From Mesorhizobium sp. AR02 (lineage in GTDB: Bacteria; Pseudomonadota; Alphaproteobacteria; Rhizobiales; Rhizobiaceae): a stretch of DNA of 64,000 nt. This document shows, piece after piece, positions 44,122 to 56,477 of the stretch. The stretch's first letter is position 1, and each line of letters begins with the position of its first letter. The translations under genes and the position numbers were made by a program. Location of the stretch: positions 620,001 to 684,000 of the forward strand of contig NZ_CP080530.1 in assembly GCF_024746835.1 (NCBI RefSeq), read 5' to 3'. Below the pieces are notes generated by a model, which did no database searches, was not told the origin of the DNA, and saw only the letters and a list, made by a program, of their open reading frames with translations.

Positions 44122-44519
44122 AGCCCTTCTTGGTGGAAGAGCCGTAGGTGAATCTACAATGAATCTGGAGGGTTCTGTGTGGTCGCGGGCGCGATTGGGC
44201 GGGCACGCATGGGTCGCGACTACATTGAAGCCTGATTGAACTGAACCGCGGGATGGCGGGCGGGGCTATGGGGATTTAGGGGTCGACAGTGTGTCCGAGG
44301 CGCCGGAGCGGGCTCGCCGATCGCTCTGGGGCAGTCGCCCGTCGTCGCGATGCAGGACCATCTGCGACGCGAGAGACGGCGCCATTGGGTCGTTGACGCT
44401 GAGGTGCAGCGTTGCTGGCGATAGCCAGGCTGCGACTTTGACTAGCGGCGCGCAAAGGCCCGGCGGCGACTGTAGCAGACGCCGGGATGGACGGTGCGAG
44501 CGTGTCGGTGCGCGGCGTG
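44122..44519. other. Spacer between IS630 and IS91 transposase genes
   Basis: No gene was recognised. The stretch nearest 44519 is Pro/Arg-rich in all frames and probably belongs to the 3' end (origin or terminus) of the IS91-family element. No further structure was assigned. Confidence 0.4.
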
Positions 44520-45728
44520 TCATGAGGTGTCTGGCCAGGTCTGGGCCTTGCGCGGGATCGGGCCGAGCGAGGCCATGGCGCCGCCGCAGCCCGGACAGAT
44601 GTCCAGGGAGCGCCCTGTGAGACAGCGGTAACGCTGGCGATAGTCGGCGGTCGGGTCCGGCGTCGGCGGCGTGGGCGCCGCCAGAAGAAGACGGCACTGG
44701 GCGAGCTTGGCGACGCGGTGGCCGTTGGCGAAGAGGCCGTAGTGGCGGATGCGATGGAATCCGTCTGGAAGAGCGTGCAGCAGGAAGCGCCGGATGAACT
44801 CGTCGGCGCTTAAGGTCATGAGCTTGTGCTTGGACTTGTCGTGGTGGCGATAGTCCTTCCAGCGGAAGCTGACCTTTCCCTGGTCCAGGCTCACGAGGCG
44901 GCTGTTGGCGATGGCGACGCGATGGGTGTAGCGGCCCAGATAGGCGAGGACCTGTTCGGGACCGCCGAACGGGGGCTTGGCGTAGACGACCCATTCGATC
45001 CGCTTCAGTCCAGCCAGTTGGGCGCAGAAAGTGGCAGGGTCGGCCAGGCTGGCGAGATCGCTGAAGAAGCGAAGCTGGCCGGCGTCGAAGGCGTCCTGCA
45101 GGTGCTCCAGGAATAGCCGCCTGAACAGGCGCGACAGAACCCGCACGGGCAGGAAAAATCCCGGCCGGCAGGCGATCCATCGCCGGTCCCCGGCCGTCGC
45201 CGGGGCAGGCTCGAGCGACAGGCCGCCGCCCGGCACGACGCAGTGGACATGCGGATGATGGTGGAGATTTTGACCCCAAGTATGAAGCACGGCGACCACG
45301 CCGATCTCGGCGCCCAGATGCCTGGGATCGGCCGCCGCCGCCCTCAAGGCTTCGGATGCGGCCTTGAACAGGATCGCATAGACCGCCGCCTTGTTCTGGA
45401 AGGCGATCTCAGCGATCTGGGCCGGGACGGTGAAGACCACGTGGAAGTATGGGACCGGCAGCAGCTCAGCCTGCCGCTCGGCCAGCCACTGGGCGCGGGC
45501 TAGGCCCTGGCACTTAGGGCAGTGGCGGTTGCGGCAGGAGTTATAGGCTTGCCGCACGAGGCCGCAGTCGGTGCAGTGTTCGGCGTGACCACCCAGGGCC
45601 GCGGTCCGGCACGCCTCCACCGCGGCCATGACCCGGCGCTCGACACGCCCGAGATGGCCGGCATGGTCGCGGCGATAATCATCCCCGTGACGGTGGAATA
45701 CATCCGCCACTTCCAGATCCGGGCGCAT
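44520..45728 (-). CDS. tnpA: IS91-family transposase (HUH/Y2 rolling-circle type)
   Basis: The start at 45728 (MRPDLEVADVFHRHGDDYRR) gives about 402 aa. An N-terminal zinc-binding stretch reads HCTDCGLVRQAYNSCRNRHC and PKCQG. The HUH pair is in LHHHPHVHCVVPGGG, and the catalytic tyrosines are in VLAYLGRYTHRVAI with the FRWKDYRH block, followed by the C-terminal zinc motif CPGCGGAM. IS91-like transposases move by rolling circle and can capture adjacent DNA. The gene follows a tyrosine recombinase whose stop is 10 bases upstream. Confidence 0.9.
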   Translation of the reverse strand: MRPDLEVADVFHRHGDDYRRDHAGHLGRVERRVMAAVEACRTAALGGHAEHCTDCGLVRQAYNSCRNRHCPKCQGLARAQWLAERQAELLPVPYFHVVFTVPAQIAEIAFQNKAAVYAILFKAASEALRAAAADPRHLGAEIGVVAVLHTWGQNLHHHPHVHCVVPGGGLSLEPAPATAGDRRWIACRPGFFLPVRVLSRLFRRLFLEHLQDAFDAGQLRFFSDLASLADPATFCAQLAGLKRIEWVVYAKPPFGGPEQVLAYLGRYTHRVAIANSRLVSLDQGKVSFRWKDYRHHDKSKHKLMTLSADEFIRRFLLHALPDGFHRIRHYGLFANGHRVAKLAQCRLLLAAPTPPTPDPTADYRQRYRCLTGRSLDICPGCGGAMASLGPIPRKAQTWPDTS

Positions 45729-45738
45729 GGCGCGCGGC

Positions 45739-46599
45739 TCAGCCGGGCGGCGTGATCTCCATGTGGAGTTGGTCAAAAGGACTGGCGGTCCGGCCGATCA
45801 CTGCCGTTGAGACCTGGGCGTACAGTGTCGTCGTCGCCAGGCTGCGATGGCCCAGCAGCACCTGAATGATCCTTATGTCCGTGCCGGCTTCCAAAAGGTG
45901 GGTGGCGAAGCTGTGACGAAGGGTGTGCACCGTCACCCGCTTCTCAACGCCCAGGAACTCGCAGGCTGCTCGACAGGCGATCCCCAAGGTCTGCGGGTGG
46001 ATCGGGCCGCGGCCATCGCGCCGGGGAAACAGCCATCGCCCCGGCTTGGTCAACCGCCAATAGACGCGCAAAATCTCCAGCAGCTGCGGCGACAGCATCA
46101 CATAGCGGTCCTTGCCGCCCTTGCCCTGCTCGATGCGAATGACCATCCGGCTGCTATCGATGTCGCTCACCCGCAGACACGCCGCCTCCGCGGCGCGTAA
46201 GCCCGCCGCATAGGTGGTCATCAGAGCGACCCGGTTCCTCGTCCCCTTCACGGCCTGCAGAAAGCCGACCACCTCATCGGCGCTCAGCACGACCGGCAAC
46301 TTGCGCGGCGTCCGGGCGTAAGCGATCCGCTCAGGCAGATCAGATCGACCCAGCGTCACGCCGTAGAAGAAACGCAAGGCGCAAACGGTCTGGTTCAACG
46401 CGCCCCACGAGACCCTTCGGCCCACCAAGTGGGCCTGATAGGCGCGCACCTCTTCGTATCCCAATTGATCGGGTGATCGTCCAAAAAATCGACTGAACTT
46501 CGCCACGTGATGCACGTAGGATCGCTGGGTCTCCGGTGACAAATTGCGGATCGTCAGATCTTCAATCATCCGCTGACGCAGAGGGCTTATCTGGGCCAT
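45739..46599 (-). CDS. Tyrosine recombinase associated with IS91-family element
   Basis: The 286-residue protein has a SAM-like N-terminal domain (RMIEDLTIRNLSPETQRSYV) and a C-terminal catalytic domain with the R-H-R-Y residues in AAGLRAAEAACLRVSDID, HTLRHSFATHLLEAG and LGHRSLATTTLYAQV. It sits just upstream of tnpA and is probably co-transcribed. Such integrases accompany a subset of IS91 elements. The frame is intact. Confidence 0.9.
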   Translation of the reverse strand: MAQISPLRQRMIEDLTIRNLSPETQRSYVHHVAKFSRFFGRSPDQLGYEEVRAYQAHLVGRRVSWGALNQTVCALRFFYGVTLGRSDLPERIAYARTPRKLPVVLSADEVVGFLQAVKGTRNRVALMTTYAAGLRAAEAACLRVSDIDSSRMVIRIEQGKGGKDRYVMLSPQLLEILRVYWRLTKPGRWLFPRRDGRGPIHPQTLGIACRAACEFLGVEKRVTVHTLRHSFATHLLEAGTDIRIIQVLLGHRSLATTTLYAQVSTAVIGRTASPFDQLHMEITPPG

Positions 46600-46703
46600 C
46601 TGGGGTTCTCCTGTCTGGAAGGTTGGCTCGACACCAAATCTTCTCAGACAGGGGCCTCCTCAGGCCAGACCCGCGCGTCAGCTACCGCGGCAGCGGTTTA
46701 GTT

Positions 46704-48644
46704 GTGTGCCCAGCATGTTCAACCGCTTGGGGGTGAGAGTCCCTTAGCCAACCTGATGGAGGTGAAGGCTTAGCAAAGCGCAAGGGCATTACCGCGAGGT
46801 GGTGTCTGAAGGAAGCGTGGAGCAAAACCGCGACCTGACGAACAGAAACCGGATATGAGGCATCCCTGGCTGGACGAGCGGGCAACGTGTCGCGAAGTCC
46901 ATATCCATCAAGGGGCAGGGCTGTAGATCCGGCAGGTGCGCGGGGAAGGCGATTGAACTTACCTGGGGAGGCCTGCGTCATGTTCCGACTTCGGAACTGA
47001 GGGAACCGCAAGGTGACCTGACCGTGATGCAGGAGTCAGCAGAGGGCATAGTAGGTGATGCTGTCGGTAAGGCTAGTGAGGCACTCCAAGGCCGAAAGGC
47101 GGAGCAAATGGATAGGCCGAGCCGGAAACGATGATCGAAGGCCCGAACGACTGGAAGTGGCAAGTAGGACTGGCAACTCATGAGTGGAAAGCGGCAGAAG
47201 ACCCAGTGTTCACTGGCCCTGGCACCGAGGGATCGGGGTGAAGCCCCTGTCAACGGTTACCAAGGGGCCGAACCACTCGTGGCGAAGTCGGCACCCGAAA
47301 GCCCGGTTTGGACAGAACAGCTAATGGAGACGGTATGTAGCCGAGAGAATCTGGAAACAGCGTGGAAACGCGTTCGAAGCAACAAGGGTAGCCCAGGCGT
47401 GGATGGGATGACCATCGACGATGCCAAGGGCTACCTGCGTGAGCACTGGCCAAGCATCCGGTCTCGATTGCTTGAGGGAACCTATCAGCCGCAGCCGGTC
47501 AAGCGGGTCGAAATCCCCAAGCCGGACGGCGGGGTCAGAAAACTCGGCGTACCTTGCGTCGTCGACAGACTGATCCAGCAAGCCATGCTGCAGGTCCTCC
47601 AAGAGCAGTGGGACCCGACGTTCTCGGAGCACAGCTACGGCTTCCGCCCGGGACGCTCCGCCCATCAGGCAGTAGCCCAAGCGCAATGCTACATTGCCGA
47701 GGGTTACAGCTACGTGGTTGACCTCGACCTCGAAAGATTTTTCGACCGGGTTAATCACGATAGCCTGATGGCGCGCGTTGCCGCCAGGGTGTCCGATAAG
47801 CGTGCGCTCAAACTCATCCGTGCATTCCTCAATGCGGGGGTGATGGAGGACGGCCTGGTCCGTCCGGTGGACGAGGGGACCCCGCAAGGCGGCCCGCTCT
47901 CGCCCCTCCTAAGCAACCTCCTGCTCGACGATCTCGACAAGGAACTGACCCAACGTGGCCACCGTTTTTGCCGCTACGCCGACGACTGCAACATCTATGT
48001 TCGCAGCCGCCGCGCTGGCGAACGGGTCATGGCTTCCGTCAGCCGGTTCCTGACCAAGAAGCTGCGGCTGAAGGTCAACGAGGAAAAGAGCGCTGTGGCG
48101 CGACCGGAGGTGCGGAAGTTCCTGGGGTTCAGCATCTCGAATGACGGGAGCGAGCGGCGCATCGCGCCGAAGGCCCTCGACAAATTCAAGACGCTGATCC
48201 GGGACATGACACGCAGGACACGGGGGATCAGTCTGCCGCAGTTGATCAAAGAGCTGAAGCCATACCTCATCGGATGGCGCGGTTACTTCGGCTTCTGCCA
48301 GACCCCACGGGTGCTTACGAACTTGGAAGCGTGGATCCGCCGAAGACTACGCATGTATCTCTGGCGGCAATGGGGGAACGGGCACAACCGCTTCAAGGAA
48401 CTGCGCCATCGTGGCGTCCCAAAGTTCAGTGCTGCGGCTGCCGCCGGTTCGCCGACGGAATTCTGGCGCATGTCAGGACACCCGGCGGTCCAACAGGCCC
48501 TGCGCAACCATTACTTCGAGTCTCTCGGCCTCCCTCGACTCCATGTCTCTGCCCAAGCTTAATCCGATCGAACCGCCGTGGTACGGACCCGTATGCCCGG
48601 TGGTGTGGGAGGGGTGGCGTCGCGAGGCGTCCCCCTATCCCGAT
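46704..48644 (+). mobile_element. Second group II intron, about 1.94 kb
   Basis: The 5' end is GTGTGCCC at 46704. Domain V runs from GAACCGCCGTGG at 48570 to CCCGGTGGTGTG at 48607, and a GGTGGCGTCGCGAGGCGTCC hairpin (domain VI) leads to CCCGAT at 48644. It encodes one reverse transcriptase. Ends are assigned from the intron consensus and may be off by a few bases. No nested insertion is seen, unlike the first intron. Confidence 0.8.
47180..48562 (+). CDS. ltrA: Group II intron reverse transcriptase/maturase
   Basis: The 460-residue protein shows RVRSNKGSPGVDGMTIDDAK, VEIPKPDGGVRKLGVPCVVD, HSYGFRPGRSAHQAV, VVDLDLERFFDRVNHD, GTPQGGPLSPLLSNLLLD, FCRYADDCNIYVRS (YADD catalytic motif) and the maturase block LKPYLIGWRGYFGFCQTP. 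There is no obvious C-terminal HNH endonuclease. The frame is intact, so the intron could be mobile and could perhaps act in trans. The start at 47180 is the first Met; initiation at the next Met is possible. Confidence 0.93.
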   Translation: MSGKRQKTQCSLALAPRDRGEAPVNGYQGAEPLVAKSAPESPVWTEQLMETVCSRENLETAWKRVRSNKGSPGVDGMTIDDAKGYLREHWPSIRSRLLEGTYQPQPVKRVEIPKPDGGVRKLGVPCVVDRLIQQAMLQVLQEQWDPTFSEHSYGFRPGRSAHQAVAQAQCYIAEGYSYVVDLDLERFFDRVNHDSLMARVAARVSDKRALKLIRAFLNAGVMEDGLVRPVDEGTPQGGPLSPLLSNLLLDDLDKELTQRGHRFCRYADDCNIYVRSRRAGERVMASVSRFLTKKLRLKVNEEKSAVARPEVRKFLGFSISNDGSERRIAPKALDKFKTLIRDMTRRTRGISLPQLIKELKPYLIGWRGYFGFCQTPRVLTNLEAWIRRRLRMYLWRQWGNGHNRFKELRHRGVPKFSAAAAAGSPTEFWRMSGHPAVQQALRNHYFESLGLPRLHVSAQA

Positions 48645-48651
48645 CAATCAA

Positions 48652-48921
48652 TTGCTTGACCGAAAGACGCCGGCGCCGACAGTACGGTTCACCGCCAAAC
48701 AAGGCCAGTACCTCGCCTTCATCTGGGCCTATTCGCAGATCAATCGCCGCGCTCCGGCGGAGGCGGACTTCCAGCGCTACTTCAGGGTCACCGCACCGTC
48801 AGTCCATCAGATGCTCAAGACCCTCAACCAACTCGGCTTGATCGACAAGCAGCCCGGTGTCGCTCGCAGCATCCAGTTGCTCGTCCCGCCACAGGACCTG
48901 CCCATTCTCGGCGTAGACTAA
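48652..48921 (+). CDS. Winged-helix DNA-binding protein (LexA/MarR-like N-terminal domain)
   Basis: The 89-residue frame reads TVRFTAKQGQYLAFIWAYSQ, RAPAEADFQRYFRVTAPSVH and LIDKQPGVARSIQLLVPP, a LexA-like winged HTH. It begins at a TTG (48652) just after the intron, because the frame upstream is intron DNA. It may be truncated at its N-terminus. The wHTH type is often linked to mobile elements; no catalytic partner is seen. Confidence 0.6.
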   Translation: MLDRKTPAPTVRFTAKQGQYLAFIWAYSQINRRAPAEADFQRYFRVTAPSVHQMLKTLNQLGLIDKQPGVARSIQLLVPPQDLPILGVD

Positions 48922-49054
48922 CCCGTCACAATCACTGCGACGGTACACTAGCCGTCTATTGCGACAGCACCGCTGTCGGCGGTCTCCAGTCTGGCAAGGG
49001 GATAGAGTGCGTCGTCAAAATGACCCAGACAAATAGCAGGAGCAGGGAGCAGAT

Positions 49055-49300
49055 ATGGTCTTTCGATTGAAGGAGCGCCTCGCCAGGAAGTTTGAAGAAG
49101 AAGTGCAATTCTTCAAGGGCTGGCAGAAGGACAAGAAACGAGTGGGCGCGCTCATGCCAACGTCATTCATGCCGCGCGTCGTATGGCAAGCGTTATCAAT
49201 CCGGCATCCGGATTGCCGGTTCTTGAGCTGGGCGCAGTGACAGGCGTCATCACCAAGGCAATCCTGGAAAGGGGCATCAAGCCGCGTCAGCTGATTGCGC
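49055..49300 (+). pseudogene. pmtA: Phospholipid N-methyltransferase (pmtA) 5' remnant
   Basis: The start MVFRLKERLARKFEEEVQFF followed by KDKKRVGALMPTS is the PmtA N-terminus. A frameshift follows, and LELGAVTGVITKAILERGIK is in another frame, containing the SAM-binding E-GxxTG region. The rest is missing. PmtA makes phosphatidylcholine in rhizobia; only the N-terminal third is here. Confidence 0.7.
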
Positions 49301-49307
49301 TTTTGTT

Positions 49308-49332
49308 GCCGCCTCCGCTTTGCGGAGGCGGC
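49308..49332. terminator. Strong GC hairpin
   Basis: GCCGCCTCCGC, loop ttt, GCGGAGGCGGC: a perfect 11-bp stem straddling the end of the pmtA remnant. There is a short run tatgcctttta downstream. It may be an intrinsic terminator or an inserted repeat element. Confidence 0.5.
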
Positions 49333-49339
49333 TATGCCT

Positions 49340-49560
49340 TTTAGCGCACACTCATTTGCTCCGGATTTCGCCCTGCGGACAATTGACAGCGAAGCCACCG
49401 CCCCCTCGAAAATCTCGCGACGGCGTCTCGATGCCGGGACCGGCCTGCCATTTTTGGGAGGCGATCCGCGCAGGTGTCTGACGCAAACGATGCCAGCCCG
49501 TCCCTGACCATATCATAGCCATCGCCCTCTTTCAGCTGCCCGAGCCTCCCGACAGCCGGA
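49340..49560. other. Gene-free stretch
   Basis: No convincing coding or RNA feature was seen between the hairpin and the small frame at 49564. The only frame here is short and unrecognised. Confidence 0.4.
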
Positions 49561-49563
49561 TCA

Positions 49564-49737
49564 ATGATGACGATCCCCTGGAGAATATTCTTCTTTGAAG
49601 AGCGTGACGGTCTGCGCCGTCTTGTGGTGCCTCAGCTTGTACGATGGCCTCCTGGCCTTCCGTGCAACGCAAGTGATGAGGTTCAGTCACTCTACCGTGC
49701 AATGGCGTTCGGAAATACGACAGGCGAACCACAATAG
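49564..49737 (+). CDS. Possible small protein, 57 aa
   Basis: An ATGATG start leads to MMTIPWRIFFFEERDGLRRL and a stop at 49735-49737. The hydrophobic-aromatic N-terminus looks protein-like, but no ribosome site or family is recognised. It lies in a decayed stretch between pmtA and thiD, so it may be a fragment or chance. Confidence 0.25.
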   Translation: MMTIPWRIFFFEERDGLRRLVVPQLVRWPPGLPCNASDEVQSLYRAMAFGNTTGEPQ

Positions 49738-49892
49738 TCATGTTTAGGCTGAAGACTTTTCAGCGGACCGTGAAAAAAGGAAACGCGAGTTCTTCCGCTC
49801 CTTCAGAGGCCCCTCGAACTCGCTTTCTTTGGAGAAGGGAGATCGCTCGTCAGACGCTCCCATGTGGTGGTCGGCAAACCGCCGCAAAACGG

Positions 49893-50663
49893 TCATTCGC
49901 TGTTTTCGGCTGCATGTTTCCGGAGCTTCTCGAACACGAACAGCTTGCCTTCGCGCACGCTATCTTGAAGCGATCTCGCATTGGCCAGATGCGCCGCAAT
50001 CGCGCTGGCAAGCATGCAACCCGTCCCGCGCATCGATGAGATCAGGCGCGGTGTGTCGAAGCGGATTGGTTCTTGATCGAAGCGCAACAGAACATCGGTT
50101 GATCGATGTCCCGATGCGTGGCCGCCCTTGATCAGCAGGGCCTGCGCTGCAGCGTTCAGCAATTCCTGGCCTTGCAACACTGCGCCGTCCTCATCCACCG
50201 CCAGTTCCGAGCCAACAAGGAGCGCCAACTCGATGAGATTGGGTGTAACAATACAGCAAAGTGGCATCAGATCCTGCTTCATGACGGCGATGGCGCCGGC
50301 TTCCAGAAGCGTCCGGCCTGATGTCGACGCCAGCACCGGGTCCAGTATTACCGGCACGTGCGGATTTTCACGCAGCACTGTGGCAACGGCCACGATGATC
50401 TCGGCCGTTGCGAGCATGCCAATCTTGATGGCCGCCACCTTGTTGGCCTGCAGCGCCGCCCGCATCTGATCGGCTACCAGACCGAGTTGCAAAGGATGGA
50501 TCGCCGTGACGGCTTGGTGCGTCTGCACAGTCAGCGCGGTGACGGCAAGGCAGGTGCGCACGCCTATGGAGGAGATCGTCTCGATGTCGCGCGCAATTCC
50601 AGCACCGCCGCTGGAATCCGATCCACCTACAACAAGCACGTGAGGCTCACGCCTCAGCGCCAT
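49893..50663 (-). CDS. thiD: Hydroxymethylpyrimidine/phosphomethylpyrimidine kinase
   Basis: The start at 50663 ([20 protein letters not shown]) overlaps thiE by 10 bp. ThiD motifs include GGSDSSGGAGIARDIET, KIGMLATAEI, VILDPVLASTSG, TPNLIELALL, LIKGGHASG and MRGTGCMLASAIAAHLA. ThiD phosphorylates HMP and HMP-P to HMP-PP for thiamine synthesis. It is the last gene of the thi operon. The 256-residue length is normal. Confidence 0.93.
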   Translation of the reverse strand: MALRREPHVLVVGGSDSSGGAGIARDIETISSIGVRTCLAVTALTVQTHQAVTAIHPLQLGLVADQMRAALQANKVAAIKIGMLATAEIIVAVATVLRENPHVPVILDPVLASTSGRTLLEAGAIAVMKQDLMPLCCIVTPNLIELALLVGSELAVDEDGAVLQGQELLNAAAQALLIKGGHASGHRSTDVLLRFDQEPIRFDTPRLISSMRGTGCMLASAIAAHLANARSLQDSVREGKLFVFEKLRKHAAENSE

Positions 50664-51259
50664 TGGCCTGTCTTTTCGATCCATTCCCGCGTGCGCGCCT
50701 CAGGGTCGTCGTTCAGCGTGATGTCGGTGACCACCGCGGCGCTGTCGGCGCCAGCCGCGAAGACACCGTTGAGCCGGTCAGGGTTGAGGCCGCCTATGGC
50801 GACCAGAGGAATCGACGTGACCCGGCGCTTCCACTCGCTGATCCGTTCGACCCCTTGCGGCGCCCATTTCATCTTCTTCAGGGTGGTCGGGTAGACGGGG
50901 CCGAGCGCGATATAGTCGGGCTCGGCGGCCATCGCCGTTTCCAGTTCGATATCATCATGTGAGCTCAGTCCGAGCCTCACGTCGGCTGCCCGTATTGCCA
51001 AGCGGTCGGCGGTCTGGAGATCCTCCTGGCCGAGATGAACGAAGTCGCAGCCTTCCTCGATCGCCAGCCGCCAGTAATCATTGATGATCAGCTGGCAGTG
51101 GTGCTTGGCGCATGAAGCCTTCGCCTTGCGGATCTGCGCGCGCAACCCGGCTTCATCCATGGTCTTGATGCGAAGCTGCATCAGCTTGACTCCGAGCGGC
51201 ACCAGCCGCTCGACCCAGGCAGCGCTGTCGACGATCAGGTAGAAAGGATCGAGCGTCAT
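50654..51259 (-). CDS. thiE: Thiamine phosphate synthase
   Basis: The 201-residue protein has [80 protein letters not shown] and [14 protein letters not shown] [20 protein letters not shown], the ThiE barrel. It couples HMP-PP with the thiazole phosphate to make thiamine phosphate. The start overlaps thiG by 4 bp. Confidence 0.94.
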   Translation of the reverse strand: MTLDPFYLIVDSAAWVERLVPLGVKLMQLRIKTMDEAGLRAQIRKAKASCAKHHCQLIINDYWRLAIEEGCDFVHLGQEDLQTADRLAIRAADVRLGLSSHDDIELETAMAAEPDYIALGPVYPTTLKKMKWAPQGVERISEWKRRVTSIPLVAIGGLNPDRLNGVFAAGADSAAVVTDITLNDDPEARTREWIEKTGQWR

Positions 51260-52029
51260 GAAAACACCGCCTTGCCGATTGTCGGCGTCGATGGCACGGC
51301 GACGTCGCGCGGTTCGAGCATTCCCGAACTGAAAGCTTCACGACCGGCCTCGACCGCCTTGCTGAACGCGCGCGCCATGCCGACCGGATCAGCCGCCTTG
51401 GCAACCGCCGTGTTCAGGAGCACGGCGTCAAAGCCGAGTTCCATGACGGTGGCCGCATGCGACGGCCGTCCGAGCCCCGCGTCCACAATCAGTGGGACAT
51501 CCGGGAAGTGTCCGCGCATCGAGCGCAGCGCCATGATGTTGACCGGCCCGAGCGCGGAACCGATCGGCGCGCACCACGGCATCAAGACCTTGCAGCCCGC
51601 CTCCAGCAGCCGCTCGGCGACGACAAGGTCATCGGTGGTATAGGGGAATACATCAAAACCGTCCTCGCACAGGAGGCGGGCGGCTTCGACCAGGCCGAAC
51701 ACGTCCGGTTGTAGCGTGTCGTGGTTGCCGATCACTTCGAGCTTGATCCAGGTCGTACCGAAGACCTCACGCGCCATTTTCGCGGTCGTGACCGCTTCCT
51801 TGACAGAATGGCAGCCAGCGGTGTTGGGCAGGATTTTTACGCCGAGCGAGCGGATCAATGACCAGAATTGTTCGCCGGCCCTGCCGCCTGCCATTTCACG
51901 GCGCAACGAGACGGTCACCACCGACGTGCCCGACGCCTTGACTGCATCGGCAAGGATGGCCGGCGACGGATATTGAGCGGTGCCGAGAAACAGGCGTGAC
52001 GCAAGCTCGGTCCCATAAAGCTCGAACAT
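51256..52029 (-). CDS. thiG: Thiazole synthase
   Basis: The 257-residue protein has [20 protein letters not shown], the Schiff-base lysine in [29 protein letters not shown] and the [20 protein letters not shown] motif. ThiG condenses DXP, dehydroglycine and ThiS thiocarboxylate into the thiazole. It starts 3 bp after the thiS stop. Confidence 0.95.
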   Translation of the reverse strand: MFELYGTELASRLFLGTAQYPSPAILADAVKASGTSVVTVSLRREMAGGRAGEQFWSLIRSLGVKILPNTAGCHSVKEAVTTAKMAREVFGTTWIKLEVIGNHDTLQPDVFGLVEAARLLCEDGFDVFPYTTDDLVVAERLLEAGCKVLMPWCAPIGSALGPVNIMALRSMRGHFPDVPLIVDAGLGRPSHAATVMELGFDAVLLNTAVAKAADPVGMARAFSKAVEAGREAFSSGMLEPRDVAVPSTPTIGKAVFS

Positions 52030-52032
52030 GGT

Positions 52033-55243
<3,211 letters not shown>

Positions 55244-55313
55244 GAATGCGCCGAATTGAACGGGCCAGCGCTACTTTGTCAAGCGCCTTCGGCCCGCGGC
55301 GGTGATCAGCTAC

Positions 55314-55337
55314 AATCTCACCCAATTGGGTGAGATT
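55314..55337. repeat. Perfect 24-bp palindrome between queE and the thi riboswitch
   Basis: The half-site AATCTCACCCAA is followed directly by its exact reverse complement with no spacer. It sits about 47 bp after the queE stop and 70 bp upstream of the riboswitch, so it could be an operator, or the end of the queCDE transcript. No T-run follows. Confidence 0.7.
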
Positions 55338-55383
55338 GCTATAGATGTCTGTCTGCTCGTCGTCGGCAATCCTTCCGCCTGGG

Positions 55384-56121
55384 CTAGACGCCCCGTTTGT
55401 TTCCCCACAGCAGAACATGAAGCTGGGGCAGTACACGCGCCTCGAACCACCTGTCACGGGTTACCTTTTCGACCAGCCATTCCATGCGTTTCATCACACC
55501 GGCCATGTCGATGGACGCGTCTTCGTTACCGGGACGCGGCGGCGTGTGGTTGCCGGGCTGCAGATAGACGGGTAATTGCGGGTAGCGCGCCGCGGCGTCC
55601 TTGGCGTAGGCATAGTCATCATCGTCGAAGACGACGAGCTTGAGCGCCATCTGTGGCTTGTCCAGCGCCGCCTCGACGCAGGCGTCGAACGCGGCCCAAT
55701 CCGTCGTCATTTCGCTTGAGGGCGGCTTGGGGCTGAGCACCAGCACGTCGAGATCCGTGAACCATTCCTTAGGCACCGAGCCTTGGGTTTCCAACGCAAA
55801 GCGGTAGCCCTCACCATGCCCGCGGTCGATCAGCGGTCCAAGCGGCTGGATGGCCGGATTGCCGCCCGACAGCGACACCATCACCGGCTGACCGCCGGAA
55901 AGCGCGATGACCTTTTGCCAGACCGCGTCGGCAGACATCATCTCCCAATCATGGCGGAAGCGACTGTCCACTGCATGCAGGCTGTCGCACCACGAACAGC
56001 GATAATCGCACCCACCCGTTCTTACGAACACCGTCGGCAAGCCGATCAGTATCCCTTCGCCCTGAATGGTCGGCCCAAAAATCTCGCTGACGCGGATTCC
56101 GGGATGCAACGCGCACGTCAT
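55384..56121 (-). CDS. queE: 7-carboxy-7-deazaguanine synthase
   Basis: Starts [20 protein letters not shown] at 56121. The radical-SAM cluster is CDYRCSWC (CX3CX2C) in the short QueE form, followed by [15 protein letters not shown] and LSPKPPSS. QueE turns CPH4 into CDG in the preQ0/queuosine pathway. It overlaps queD by 4 bp. A longer frame extends upstream, but the family start is at this Met. About 246 aa. Confidence 0.93.
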   Translation of the reverse strand: MTCALHPGIRVSEIFGPTIQGEGILIGLPTVFVRTGGCDYRCSWCDSLHAVDSRFRHDWEMMSADAVWQKVIALSGGQPVMVSLSGGNPAIQPLGPLIDRGHGEGYRFALETQGSVPKEWFTDLDVLVLSPKPPSSEMTTDWAAFDACVEAALDKPQMALKLVVFDDDDYAYAKDAAARYPQLPVYLQPGNHTPPRPGNEDASIDMAGVMKRMEWLVEKVTRDRWFEARVLPQLHVLLWGNKRGV

Positions 56122-56477
56122 GGCCGGTATTCCGCCCAGGTTTTCGGCGTCTCGCTCACCCGCACGGCGGAGGTTTGTGGTAGCCGCAACTTGCACCAGT
56201 CGTGGAAGTGTCTGGCCAGACATTCCGCCGTGACACGGTCATGCCCCAGAACGTCGTTAAGATGGCGATGGTCGAACGTCCCATCGATGTAGTGCTTGAG
56301 CGCCGACAGGTCTTGGTAGTCGCGCACAAAGCCATGTTCGTCCAGCTCGCCCCCTGAAAGTTCCACGACGACAATGTAGTTGTGGCCGTGTAGACGCGCG
56401 CACTGATGGTCTGGTGGCAGGGAGGTGAGCTGATGCGAGGCCGAGAAGTGGAACTCCTTGGTAATGCGGAACATCAC
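56118..56477 (-). CDS. queD: 6-carboxy-5,6,7,8-tetrahydropterin synthase
   Basis: The 119-residue protein shows [24 protein letters not shown] and FDHRHLND, the QueD zinc-histidine sites, plus the catalytic Cys region and a C-terminal [13 protein letters not shown]. It makes CPH4 from 7,8-dihydroneopterin triphosphate. It overlaps queC and queE by 4 bp each, so the three form one operon. Confidence 0.94.
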   Translation of the reverse strand: MMFRITKEFHFSASHQLTSLPPDHQCARLHGHNYIVVVELSGGELDEHGFVRDYQDLSALKHYIDGTFDHRHLNDVLGHDRVTAECLARHFHDWCKLRLPQTSAVRVSETPKTWAEYRP

